This document shows positions 10,821 through 21,845 of a stretch of 21,986 bases of DNA, piece after piece. A program made the translations under genes and the position numbers. Position 1 is the first letter of the stretch. Every line of letters starts with the position of its first letter. This stretch comes from Paulinella micropora (taxonomy: Eukaryota > Cercozoa > Imbricatea > Euglyphida): the NCBI GenBank assembly GCA_009731375.1, contig BJOX01000289.1:194688-216673 (forward strand). Direction: 5' to 3'. Under the pieces are notes generated by a model, which saw only the letters and a list, made by a program, of their open reading frames with translations, did no database searches and had not been told where the DNA came from.

Positions 10821-10834
10821 CGATAGATAGATAC

Positions 10835-10847
10835 CTCGCAGAATATG
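10835..10847 (-). pseudogene. Donor-side remnant of exon 7
   Basis: The last 13 bases of exon 7 (CATATTCTGCGAG) and its donor (GTATCT here) are repeated between GATA and GGATA repeat. Everything upstream in the exon is missing. It lies on the 3' side of the intact exon. Confidence 0.65.
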
Positions 10848-10959
10848 ATAGGATAGGGGATAGGATAGGATAGGATAGGACAGGATAGGATAGATAGATG
10901 GATAGATGGATAGATGGATAGATAGATAGATAGGTAGGTAGGTAGATAGGTAGGTAGGC

Positions 10960-11055
<96 letters not shown>

Positions 11056-11058
11056 TAC

Positions 11059-11157
11059 CTCGCAGAATATGCTATCGCTGCTTTCCTTCAGACATTGTTG
11101 TAAAGCGTAGTTAAGAACAGTGAAGGACCAGGCCAACAAAGAGTTATTTTCTAAGGC
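11059..11157 (-). CDS. Exon 7 of the hidden split gene (33 codons)
   Basis: The minus strand has acceptor CTGCCCATCTAG, 99 nt open in phase 0, and donor GTAATC. The peptide is [19 protein letters not shown] then [14 protein letters not shown], a likely helix. Both phases fit exons 6 and 8. A 5' copy lies at 11361-11412 and a 3' remnant at 10835-10847, so the intact exon is bracketed by its own broken ends. Family not recognised. Confidence 0.72.
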
Positions 11158-11803
<646 letters not shown>

Positions 11804-12113
11804 GAGATGTCGCAAAGGAATGTAGTCCTTGCAAAGGAACGCAGTTTCACATCAAACAGTAATTTGTGTACTGTGCATGTGTCCGGGATGGGAATCACGG
11901 GTAGACTGTGTTCTGGAATGAAGAAGAGGAGGACGTTGAAGAAAAAGGCAATCTAGGAATGGAGAGTGGGGAGGATAAGGAAGAAGGGAAAGAAAAGGAA
12001 GCCGTTAGTCCAAGTGTTTTGAGCATCGTAAGCTTGCGCAAGCTACAATGATGACATTGTATAAGGCCTAAACCCCCGAAGGGACCTAGCCCGGGCTATG
12101 CAACACTGGACGG
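11804..12113 (-). other. 3' untranslated tail of the retroelement
   Basis: Non-coding, with purine-rich stretches on the plus strand (AAGAAGAGGAGGACG) and a GC-rich patch (CCCGAAGGGACCTAGCCCGG) with short inverted repeats, GGTCC-like and CCCGGGC. It is shared with copy 1 in full and with copy 3 in its last 110 bp. In elements of this class the 3' tail is what the reverse transcriptase binds; that role is inferred. Confidence 0.7.
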
Positions 12114-13240
12114 CTATGACGGAATGCAGTCACCACGGACTAGAGGAAGAATAGTCCAATTTTTGACTGCACAGGAGTGATAAATCGCAAAAGAGCAACA
12201 AGCTACGCAGGACGATAGCTTGAAGCAAAGGGATGTGCATTGGGGATGGGAAAAACCCAAGGCGCAGAAACATCGATGAACAGAGAACGATACCATGCCG
12301 CGAGCCCCGCATTCGATTTGTCGAAGGTGGCAGGTCCATCCGTTGTCCTCGATTTGAGATTTGAGCCCATTGTATCGGCTGGTCTTGTAGGCTCGTGCGT
12401 CAAGGATGTTTTCCTCGACCGGGCACGTTAGCTCGATCAGAATACATATCTTGGTAGACAATGACCAGACAACAATATCGGGGCGGAGGTCAGTGACACA
12501 GATGTGGACAGGAAAGGCTAGCTCAGAACCGGTGCATTGGGTTTGGAGCTGCCAATCGTTTGCGGTGTCGAGCAGAGATGGACGATGAAATAACTGCCCC
12601 TTAGGCTTCTGCTCGCCCTCTTTCACAAACATAGACTTTGATTCATTTTGGTCTATAGGGGAGCGTTTGTTATGGCTCTCGATGTGTTTTTGAAGGGGAG
12701 CTTCAATAGTGCAGAGCACAGAGTCGTGACGCCAGGTATAACGGCCTTGTTTGAGGGCAACATGGCAACCGGAGAGGATGTGACATAAATGTGCTTGACA
12801 AGAACAGAGAGCACACTTGTTGTTGGGAATGATTCCCCACAGACGTCTAAGGTCGGGGGTAATAACCGAGTTTGTGCTTGCGTTGATGACCCAAGAGATT
12901 AAACGGGGATTACGGGTTCCGATGAGGCGAGTCCAGGAGAGGTCAAAGGGGCATGCGTCTTCAAAACGAAGAAAGCACCCTTGCATGGCTTTGTCCATAT
13001 CATGCACTGTGGTTGTCTCAAGTATTGTCTCAGCAGCTAATTCTAAAATCCTGTCTGTGCGGTCTGTGATGGAATGTTCTTTTGGGTAGCGACCATGGCC
13101 AAGTCCGAGATGATCGGATTGGCCTCGATGTTTGAATTCAAAATCAACTTGTGCCTCAAGCTTTTCGAGCACAGGCTCTGGTTTCCAGATAGTTCGAAAT
13201 GTTTCGTGTTTCGTCAGGTTCATCGCATAGATGGACGAGA
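12114..13240 (-). CDS. Retroelement C-terminal segment: CCHC zinc knuckle and restriction-like endonuclease
   Basis: About 370 codons from the Met at 13223; the frame is open a little upstream of it. The zinc knuckle is C-X2-C-X7-H-X4-C (residues 137, 140, 148, 153, in NNKCALCSCQAHLC and HILSGC), followed by GRYTWRHDSVL, like the RH motif after the knuckle of R2 proteins. The endonuclease core shows RPDIVVWS (PD at 248-249) and ILIELTCPVEE (Glu 264), then YNGLKSQIEDNGW. The stop at 12114 is followed by the tail. This part is intact in itself. The preceding thumb segment is in another frame; a one-base shift lies near 13240. Confidence 0.85.
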
Positions 13241-13245
13241 GGTGT

Positions 13246-13700
13246 TTATCTGTACTTCAGCATTTGAGCACGGTTGATTTGAAGTCGCTGGTAAAAAGAG
13301 ACGATGGACTGGAGCTGTAGACCGAATTTTGAGCGTGGGCGGTAAAGGCAAGAGACCAGAGCTCTTTTGTAGATATTGGCCCATTTTTTGAGGAAGCGGG
13401 TCGCAATTTTTTCAAGGGTTTTGGCGAAAGATAAGCAGAGGTCATAAATGAGAAATGGCCAGGCAAGTGACTGGACAGCATAATGTTGGTAGAGCCAAAG
13501 TTTCATAAAACCATTGATCGAGCAGCTATCGATGGCTTGCATAGATAGAATGAACTTCTTTTGGATTTCTGCTCGTTGTTCGTTTTCGCTGAGGTCATGG
13601 TAGACAATCCATCCGAGGTCTTTGAAAGGCTTGTCAGCGATGAAGTCAATTGGTTTGCCAGTAATAGTAAGGGCGGCGTCGAAAGGTGGGAACGATATCG
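13246..13700 (-). CDS. Retroelement reverse-transcriptase thumb segment
   Basis: An open stretch encoding DAALTITGKPIDFIADKPF, then KDLGWIVYHDLSENEQRAE, and ending with LQINRAQMLKY. The LTITGKPI and FKDLGW motifs are the usual block after the YADD motif in this type of reverse transcriptase. It is in a different frame from both neighbours, with shifts near 13685 and near 13240. Confidence 0.72.
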
Positions 13701-14056
13701 GCATTAAATCGTTTGAGACCCTTGCGGTCATCGGCTTTAGTCCAATATTTGAAAGCAAGGCTTTTGCATTTGGGCGGTTTCGTGGCCATTGTTCTGGTCC
13801 ATGTCAGAAATTTGTCTATCATGTTGATGGACGATTGACATTGTTTCGTGGATCGGCTGTGTAGTTTGAGATCGTCAGCATAGGCAGCTTCGTGCACGAT
13901 TATTTCATCCGTTGAGTTTTTGTGTTTGAAGTGGTATCCGTTGTTTTTGGTAAAGGATGATAGGAGGTCAAGTAGTAGATTGAAAACTATATTGAAAAGG
14001 AGAGGAGAGATGCAGCATTCTTGAAAGACGCCCACAGCAAAAAACAAAGGGTTCTG
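13690..14056 (-). CDS. Retroelement reverse-transcriptase palm segment with YADD
   Basis: This carries GVFQECCISPLLFNIVFN (the GVxQG..SP.LF block, with Glu in place of the usual Gly) and AAYADDLKLH (the catalytic YADD at about 13882-13871). It then reads RTMATKPPKCKSLAF and changes frame. The upstream frame break falls in a TTTGTTTTTTGC run, which could be a homopolymer error. Confidence 0.8.
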
Positions 14057-14243
14057 ACGACCATTCTTTCCCTTCGATTGTGGCTACCAAGAGTTCGTAA
14101 TATAAGAAGATTATGCGTGCAAACATAGGGGGCACGTGGTACCACCAGAGAGCAAACTGGATCAAGTTGTGATTTACGCTTCCAAAAGCGTTTTTTAGGT
14201 CAATCCATGCTATGACCAGTTGGCGATAGTGATCTTTTGCATT
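14050..14243 (-). CDS. Retroelement reverse-transcriptase motif A segment
   Basis: In its own frame this reads RQLVIAWIDLKNAFGSVNHN, which holds the first catalytic aspartate (IDLKNAFGSV), then LIQFALWWYHVPPMF and EWSSEPFVF. It overlaps the ends of the two flanking segments by a few codons, which places frameshifts near 14235 and 14055. Confidence 0.78.
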
Positions 14244-15346
14244 TCTGATGCTAGCCTTTGTTGCAATACCTTACCCGAGCAGTTTGTCAGAGCAATCGGA
14301 CGATAGTTTGAGGCCTGAAGTGGATCGCCATCTTTATGAAGGAGGGAGATAGCAGCGTGGGCCCAGCTGTTAGCAACATCAGTTGTCCAACACTTGACAA
14401 TGAGTTTGTGTAAGAAAAATAAAGCGGTGGGAAGTCTCTTGTAAGCAAGGTAGATAATACCATCTCTGCCAGGGGCTGCACCATTACGCTTAGCAAGCAC
14501 AGATCTTTTGGTTTCCAAGAAGGACGGTGGTTTGAGGTCAAAGGGGACAGTTGGTAGAGGTGGGCGAATCATCTCTGGTAAGGGCACGTAGGTTTGTTCA
14601 CGATTAGCGTCTTTGTATAGGTTGGGAAAGTAGGAATCGCAGTCTTCTTTGGATAGGGAGCAAGTGGTTTGGGTTGAGGGGGGATGAAACAGATTTTTGG
14701 CAAACGTATGAGGGTCAGATCGGAAGCGTGTATTAGCTTGTCGTTGAGCGGAGGTTGAAGTTGCTTCCTTGAGACGACGGCGGAGGCGGTTACCGGTTTT
14801 CAATAATACTCGCCAAGTTTTTTGCAGGCTTTTTGCAACAGCAGCTGGAATCAAACCTGCCCTTTTGAGTTCTCGCAGATGTCTCTTTTGGGCCAGTTTT
14901 TGTTGTCGGTTTTGCGTGAGTTCTGTTTGGAGCCGGGTTATGTGGCGGTTTTTGCGCTCATGAGTTTGTTCTTGTGTTTTTGTTTGAGGTACCCGTTGTG
15001 ATATGAAGTCGTAGAGATATCTTTCAAATTTCGCTACTGCTTCGTCACACGACAGGCGTTTGATGAGAGAGGAGGGGAGGATGAGAGGGAGTGCGGATTG
15101 GAGTTCTTCTTCAATGCCTTTCCATTCGCTTGGTGTTGATGGCAATACCAGGCGTTTTCTTCTTTCGGTTGGTTGTTTCGGGGCACTTCTTGTCCGATGG
15201 ACGAAATGGGAGTATGTCTCGGCGTCAACACAGTGGGTGGAATCCAGGTTGATAATGCCGGGTTGCGACTTGTAGTCCGGATGGACGTGCGCTTTTGGGC
15301 TCTTCTTTTCGAGGAGGCCCGAAAGGTCTTCGTAAGGGTGAACATG
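14210..15346 (-). CDS. Retroelement N-terminal region and reverse-transcriptase fingers
   Basis: Open from the gap edge near 15346 to a stop at 14210, about 379 codons. No ATG starts it within the copy; the frame continues upstream of the TTG at 15145, with HPYEDLSGLLEKKS, DAETYSHFVHRTRSAPKQ and PTERRKR, so the true start is lost in the gap. A charged, coiled-coil-like stretch (KTQEQTHERKNRHITRLQ) follows. The fingers motifs are NGAAPGRDGIIYLAYKRLP and LLHKDGDPLQASNYRPIAL, then TNCSGKV. The last codons before the stop are out of frame with the next motif. Confidence 0.82.
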   Translation of the reverse strand, partial: HVHPYEDLSGLLEKKSPKAHVHPDYKSQPGIINLDSTHCVDAETYSHFVHRTRSAPKQPTERRKRLVLPSTPSEWKGIEEELQSALPLILPSSLIKRLSCDEAVAKFERYLYDFISQRVPQTKTQEQTHERKNRHITRLQTELTQNRQQKLAQKRHLRELKRAGLIPAAVAKSLQKTWRVLLKTGNRLRRRLKEATSTSAQRQANTRFRSDPHTFAKNLFHPPSTQTTCSLSKEDCDSYFPNLYKDANREQTYVPLPEMIRPPLPTVPFDLKPPSFLETKRSVLAKRNGAAPGRDGIIYLAYKRLPTALFFLHKLIVKCWTTDVANSWAHAAISLLHKDGDPLQASNYRPIALTNCSGKVLQQRLASEMQKITIANWS

Positions 15347-15358
15347 AGNNNNNNNNNN

Positions 15359-16003
<645 letters not shown>

Positions 16004-16064
16004 CGTGCCCTCTACGAAAGCGTCTCCGAAGGCACCCACGAGGGCAGGCGCCATCCAGATCGGC
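16004..16064 (-). CDS. Exon 6 of the hidden split gene (61 nt)
   Basis: On the minus strand a CTCTCTATCAG acceptor is followed by G, which completes Glu with the GA of exon 5, then [20 protein letters not shown], then donor GTTCTA. Start phase 2, end phase 0, both fitting. The peptide looks like a glycine/alanine-rich loop or buried strand. The donor is weak. A copy of its first third lies at 16131-16153. Confidence 0.68.
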
Positions 16065-16069
16065 CTGAT

Positions 16070-16126
<57 letters not shown>

Positions 16127-16130
16127 TAGA
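16065..16130. repeat. (GA)n tract between exon 6 and its partial copy
   Basis: Imperfect (GA)n with GATA and GACA interruptions; CT-rich in sense. Confidence 0.9.
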
Positions 16131-16153
16131 GGGCGGGCGCCATCCAGATCGGC
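16131..16153 (-). pseudogene. Acceptor-side partial copy of exon 6
   Basis: The ATCAG acceptor and 23 nt (G plus PIWMAPA and part of a Leu codon) are repeated, with one silent change. Then TATCTCTCTCTC follows. It lies on the 5' side of the intact exon. Confidence 0.7.
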
Positions 16154-16154
16154 C

Positions 16155-16320
<166 letters not shown>

Positions 16321-16332
16321 GGTATATAATAC

Positions 16333-16360
16333 TCCCGCAAACCATCAGAACGCAGCTTGT
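16333..16360 (-). CDS. Exon 5 of the hidden split gene (28 nt microexon)
   Basis: On the minus strand, acceptor TTTCTCTGTCTCTGCAG, then AC (completing Asp with the last G of exon 4), then KLRSDGLR, then GA, and donor GTATTA. The reading across joins is LPTDFLDKLRSDGLREPIW. At 28 nt it is the shortest exon of the chain. It is supported by phase at both ends and by a good pyrimidine tract. Confidence 0.6.
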
Positions 16361-16506
<146 letters not shown>

Positions 16507-16614
16507 GAGATATCGCAAAAGGAATGTAGTCCTTGCAAAGGAACGCAGTTTCACATCAAAACAGCAATTTGTGTACTGTGCATGTGTCCGGGATGGGAAT
16601 CACGAGTAGACTGT
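16507..16614 (-). mobile_element. 3' end fragment of the R2-like retroelement (copy 3)
   Basis: About 108 bp match the last part of the tail of copies 1 and 2 (GCAAAGGAACGCAGTTTCAC and GTCCGGGATGGGAATCACG). It is 5'-truncated and flanked by GATA on both sides, with the same 3' boundary as the other copies. 5' truncation with a fixed 3' end is typical of target-primed reverse transcription. Confidence 0.85.
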
Positions 16615-16962
<348 letters not shown>

Positions 16963-17011
16963 ATGACAAATCGACTAATGTCAGAAAAAAAGAGCTTCTG
17001 ATTTCGTCAAC
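16963..17011. other. Intron sequence after the exon 4 donor
   Basis: A unique 49-bp stretch following donor GTTGAC on the minus strand, before TATC repeat begins. Read on in the exon 4 frame it meets a stop at once, so it is intron. Confidence 0.5.
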
Positions 17012-18248
<1,237 letters not shown>

Positions 18249-18250
18249 AC

Positions 18251-18309
18251 CTTGGTTTGGGAAAGAGATGGGCTAATGTCAGTCCTTTTCTCTGCTCATC
18301 CGCCTCATC
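18251..18309 (-). CDS. Exon 3 of the hidden split gene (59 nt, intact copy)
   Basis: On the minus strand, acceptor TCAATGACAG, then [19 protein letters not shown] in phase 0 plus AG, and donor GTTCCC. The AG forms Ser with the first T of exon 4. It is the only one of nine related islands that has both ends. The start phase fits exon 2 (SEQRQ followed by DEADEQRK). The peptide is charged at first and then hydrophobic. Confidence 0.72.
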
Positions 18310-19141
18310 CTGTCATTGAGGAAGGAAGGAAGGAGGGAGGGAAGAAGGAAGGAAGGAAGGACGGAAGGAAGAAGGAAGGAAGGAAGGAAGGAAGGAAGGA
18401 AGGAAGGAAGTAGGTACTAATGTCAGTCCTTTTCTCTGCTCATCCGCCTCATCCTATCAGTGAGGAAGGAAGGAAGGAAGGAAGGAGGGAAGAAGGAAGG
18501 AAGGAAGGAAGGAAGGAAGGAAGGAAGGAAGGAAGGAAGGAAGGAAGGAAGTAGGGACTAATGTCAGTCCTTTTCTCTGCTCATCCGCCTCATCCTATCA
18601 GTGAGGAAGGAAGGAAGGAAGGAGGGAGGGTAGAAGGAAGGAAGGAAGGAAGGAAGGCAGGAAGGAAGGAAGGAAGGGGGGAATGAAGGAAGGAAGGAAG
18701 GAAGGAAGGAAGTAAGGAAGGAAGGAAGGAAGGAAGGAAGGAAGGAAGTAGGGACTAATGTCTGTCCTTTTCTCTGCTCATCCGCCTCATCCTATCAGTA
18801 AGGAAGGAAGGAAGGAAGGAGGGAGGGTAGAAGGAAGGAAGGAAGGAAGGAAGGAAGGCAGGAAGGAAGGAAGGAAGGAAGGAAGGAAGTAGGTACTAAT
18901 GTCAGTCCGTTTCTCTGCTCATCCGCCTCATCCTATCAGTGAGCAAGGAAGGAAGGAGGGAAGAAGGAAGGAAGGAAGGAAGGAAGTAAGGAAGGAAGGA
19001 AGGAAGGAAGGAAGGAAGGAAGGAAGGAAGGAAGGAAGGGAGGGAGGGAGGGAGGAAGGAAGTAAGGAAGGAAGGAAGGAAGGACGTAGGGACTAATGTC
19101 AGTCCTTTTCTCTGCTCATCCGCCTCATACTATCAGTGAGT
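18310..19141. repeat. (GGAA)n array with five acceptor-side copies of exon 3
   Basis: GGAA with GGGA and GTA variants. Five islands at 18417-18453, 18558-18594, 18755-18791, 18896-18932 and 19093-19129 each repeat the acceptor (CACTGATAG) and the first 37 nt of exon 3 ([12 protein letters not shown]), then break at ACATTAG into CCTACTTCC. They are 96-97% alike and share the break point, so one truncated copy was amplified together with GGAA, with a period of about 140-200 bp. Confidence 0.88.
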
Positions 19142-20035
19142 AAGGAAGGAAGGAAGGAGGGAAGAAGGAAGGAAGGAAGGAAGGAAGGAAGGAAGGAAGG
19201 AAGGAAGTAGTTACGTGGGTAAGTAAGGAAGTAAGTAAGGAAGTAAGGAAGTAAGAAGTAAGGAAGTAAGGAAATAAGGAAATAAGGAAATAAGGAAATA
19301 AGTGAGAAAGTAAGTAAGTAAGTAAGTAAGGAAGGAAGGAAGGAAGGAAGGAAGTAATGAAGTAAGGAAGTAAGTAAGGAAGTAAGTAAGGAAGTAAGGA
19401 ATTAAGGAAGTAAGGAAGTAAGTAAGGAAGTAAGTAAGGAAGTAAGTAAGGAAGTAAGTAAGGGACCTGGCGCTGTTCTGAGAAGACTGAAATGAACTTG
19501 TCCAAAGCAAGGAAGTAAGGAAATAAGAAAGGAAGGAAGGAAGGAAGGAAGTAAGTAAGGAAGGAAGTAAGGGACCTGGCGCTGTTCTGAGACGACTGAA
19601 ATGAACTTGTCCAAAGCAAGGAAGTAAGGAAGTAAGGAAGTAAGGAAGTAAGGAAGTAAGGAAGTAAGGAAGTAAGGAAGTAAGGAAGTAAGGAAGGAAG
19701 GAAGTAAAGAAGTAAATAAGGAAGTAAGGAAGTAAGGAAGTAAGGGAGTAAGTAAGAAAGTAAGGAAGGAAGGAAGGAAGGAAGGAAGGAAGGAAGGAAG
19801 GAAGGATGTAAGGAAGGAAGTAAGGGACCTGGCGCTGTTCTGAGAAGACTGAAATGACCTTGTCCAAAGCAAGGAAGTAAGGAAGTAAGGAAGGAAGGAA
19901 GGAAGGAAGGAAGGGACCTGGCGCTGTTCTGAGAAGACCGAAATGAACTTGTCCAAAGCAAGGAAGTAAGGAAGTAAGGAAGGAATGAAGGAAGGAAGGA
20001 AGGAAGGAAGGAAGTAAGAAAGTAAGGAAGGGAGC

Positions 20036-20066
<31 letters not shown>

Positions 20067-20797
20067 GAAGTAAGTAAGGAAGTAAGTAAGGAAGTAAGTA
20101 AGGAAGTAAGCATAAGTAAGGGACCTGGCGCTGTTCTGAGAAGACTGAGATGAACTTGTCCAGAGTAAGGAAGTAAGGAAGTAAGGAAGTAAGGAAGTAA
20201 GGAAGGAAGGAAGTAAGTAAGGAAGGAAGGCAGTAAGTAAGTAAGGAAGGAAGGAAGTAAGTAAGGAAGGAAGTAAGGGACCTGGCGCTGTTCTGAGAAG
20301 ACTGAAATGAACTTGTCCAAAGCAAGGAAGTAAGGAAGTAAGGAAGTAAGGAAGGAAGGAAGGAAGGAAGTAAGTAAGAAAGGAAGTAAGGGGCCTGGCG
20401 CTGTTCTGAGAAGACTGGGATGAACTTGTCCAAAGCAAGGAAGTAAGGAAGTAAGGAAGGAAGGAAGGAAGAAAGTAAGTAAGAAAGGAGGTAAGGGACC
20501 TGGCGCTGTTCTGAGAAGACTGAGATGAACTTGTCCAAAGCAAGGAAGTAAGGAAGTAAGGAAGTAAGGAAGTAAGGAAGGAAGGAAGGAAGGAAGGAAG
20601 TAAGAAAGGAAGTAAGGGACCTGGCGCTGTTCTGAGAAGACTGAGATGAAATTGTCCAAAGCAAGGAAGTAAGGAGGTAAGGAAGTAAGGAAAGAAGGAA
20701 GAAAGTAAGGAAGGAAGGAAGGAAGTAAGTAAGTAAGTAAGGAAGTAAGGAAGTAAGGAAGTAAGGAAGGAAGTAAGTAAGGAAGGAAGTAAGGGAC
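19142..20797. repeat. (GGAA)n/(GTAA)n array with nine donor-side copies of exon 2
   Basis: Nine islands of about 48 bp start near 19462, 19571, 19824, 19913, 20119, 20277, 20391, 20495 and 20616. Each repeats the last 14 codons of exon 2 (DKFISVFSEQRQ) and the donor GTCCCT or GGCCCC-like variants. They are joined at GCTTTGGAC to TTCC repeat, a shared break point. The long minus-strand open frames here (LPYFLTSLLP repeats) are repeat translation and are not called. Confidence 0.9.
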
Positions 20798-20854
20798 CTG
20801 TCGCTGTTCTGAGAAGACTGAGATAAACTTGTCCATGGCACGATTCATGAGCAC
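20798..20854 (-). CDS. Exon 2 of the hidden split gene (19 codons, intact copy)
   Basis: The minus strand has a CACACACACACAG acceptor, 57 nt open in phase 0 and donor GTCCCT. The peptide is VLMNRAMDKFISVFSEQRQ, a likely amphipathic helix. It is the only copy with the VLMNRAM start and a splice acceptor as well as the donor. Nine 5'-truncated copies follow downstream and partial copies lie upstream at 21007-21042 and 21365-21387. Both phases fit exons 1 and 3. Confidence 0.72.
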
Positions 20855-21006
20855 CTGTGTGTGTGCTGTGCTGTGGAGTGTGTCTGTGTGTGTGTGTATG
20901 TGTGTGTGTGTGTTTGTGTGTTTGTGTGTTTGTCATGGGGTCGGTGGGGGGGGAGGGGGGGGCAAGGGGTTGGTGCGGTCTTTTTGTACATATATAACAT
21001 ATATAT
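20855..21006. repeat. GT-rich tract and poly-G stretch
   Basis: (GT)n with a G-rich run (GGTGGGGGGGGAGGGGGGGG near 20945). A diverged copy of this block with its GT and CATGGAGGTGGGCGG parts lies at about 21385-21500. No gene is seen. Confidence 0.8.
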
Positions 21007-21045
21007 GCGCTGTTCTGCTAGAACTGAGATGAACTTGTCCATAGC
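21007..21045 (-). pseudogene. Diverged internal copy of exon 2
   Basis: On the minus strand this reads AMDKFISVLAEQR (one indel-free change of F-S to L-A), then TATATATG where the donor should be; before it GGGTGTGC replaces the acceptor. Both splice sites are lost. Confidence 0.6.
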
Positions 21046-21049
21046 ACAC

Positions 21050-21050
21050 C

Positions 21051-21089
<39 letters not shown>

Positions 21090-21090
21090 C
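21050..21090. repeat. (TATC)n
   Basis: A short TATC array on the plus strand, the reverse of the usual polarity. Confidence 0.9.
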
Positions 21091-21093
21091 AGG

Positions 21094-21345
21094 CCTGAGC
21101 GAAATAAAACCCGACGCCGCAAAACACGGCTAATTTCACTGGGATTTTTACACTGGGCGAAATTTCCAGGCAAATAGGCCGTTATCTGCGGCGCCAGGTT
21201 TTCATTTCACAGCGAAATAGGCCGTTATCTGCGGCGTGAGGTTTTTATTTCACAGCGAAATAGGCCGTTATCTGCGGCGTCAGGTTTTTATTTCACAGCG
21301 AAATAGGCCGTTATCTACGGCGTCAGGTTTTTATTTCGCTCAGAT
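21094..21345. mobile_element. Terminal-inverted-repeat element with 43-bp internal repeats
   Basis: The left end CTGAGCGAAATAAAACCCG and the right end (ending TTTTTATTTCGCTCAG) are inverted copies over about 26 bp with three or so differences. Inside are four direct copies of a 43-bp unit (GCGAAATAGGCCGTTATCTG, then CGGCGTCAGG, then TTTTTATTTCACA) starting at 21169, 21212, 21255 and 21298. The right terminal repeat is itself the end of the last unit. No coding capacity and no clear target duplication. It resembles a MITE or a short foldback element; I do not recognise the family. Confidence 0.65.
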
Positions 21346-21364
21346 TTTTTATTTGACAAGTGGG

Positions 21365-21387
21365 GACGATTAATGAGCACACCTGTG
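21365..21387 (-). pseudogene. Acceptor-side partial copy of exon 2
   Basis: On the minus strand AAGCACAG is followed by GTGTGCTCATTAATCGT, matching the start of exon 2 (GTGCTCATGAATCGT) with a two-base insertion. It breaks off after that. It lies on the 5' side of the intact exon, beyond the inverted-repeat element. Confidence 0.55.
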
Positions 21388-21650
21388 CTTACGTGTTGCG
21401 TTGTGTGTGTGTGTGTGTGTGTGTGTGTAATGTGTTGTGTTGTGGAGTTTGTGTGAGTGTTTTTGCATGGAGGTGGGCGGATTGGGGAGTCTTTCTGAGC
21501 ATATACAAAAACACACACACACATAAATATATATATATATAATATGGTGTGGTGTGTCACCTCCTTGTCGTCCTGAAAACTCACACATAGAAAAAAATTA
21601 TACATATATATATATATATGTATATAGACATATATTTGTATATATATATA

Positions 21651-21683
<33 letters not shown>

Positions 21684-21809
21684 ATGTATGTATATGGTGT
21701 GATGTGTGACCTTGTCATCCTGAAAACCCACACATAAATATATATATATATATGTATGTATGTATGTATGAATGTATGTGTGTATGTATGTGTGTATGTA
21801 TGTGTGTAC
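21388..21809. repeat. GT-, TA- and ATGT-rich tract with two donor-side copies of exon 1
   Basis: Low-complexity sequence. Islands at about 21561-21583 and 21710-21730 repeat the last part of exon 1 (FQDDKE and FQDDK), each followed by a GT donor (GTGACA, GTCACA). The start of exon 1 is missing in both. They lie on the 3' side of the intact copy. Confidence 0.75.
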
Positions 21810-21839
21810 CTCCTTGTCGTCCTGAAAACCCACTTGTAC
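21810..21839 (-). CDS. Exon 1 in this window of the hidden split gene (10 codons)
   Basis: On the minus strand, acceptor CTATATACAG, then 30 nt (VQVGFQDDKE), then donor GTACAC. An internal TTTTCAG could serve as a second acceptor and give a 12-nt exon (DDKE), also in phase. Being bracketed by two 5'-truncated copies supports the longer form. The phase-0 end agrees with exon 2. Because it has an acceptor, earlier exons must lie beyond the right end of the window. Confidence 0.5.
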
Positions 21840-21845
21840 CTGTAT

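Larger units (their letters stand above)
11804..15348 (-). mobile_element. R2-like non-LTR retrotransposon, nearly full length (copy 2)
   Basis: A 3.5-kb element on the minus strand. In order it encodes a basic N-terminal region, a reverse transcriptase, a thumb region, a CCHC zinc knuckle and a restriction-like endonuclease of the PD-(D/E) type; this order and the C-terminal endonuclease are known of R2/NeSL/R4-type elements. The 3' end (low coordinates) is a 310-bp untranslated tail that stops at GAGATGTCGC next to GATA. The 5' end runs into a 10-N gap followed by GATA. The reading frame is broken at about four places, so the copy is probably dead unless these are sequencing errors. It lies in the intron between exons 6 and 7, in sense orientation to the host gene. 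Confidence 0.88.

Noticed and set aside
12240-13277. Several plus-strand open frames of 60-90 codons opposite the retroelement
   Set aside because: They are shadows of the retroelement coding strand and show no recognisable motif.
19125-20936. Minus-strand open frames of about 480-600 codons rich in Leu, Phe, Pro, Tyr and Ser, like a membrane protein
   Set aside because: All three minus-strand frames are open. The sequence is TTCC/TTAC repeat with exon 2 fragments read in three frames.
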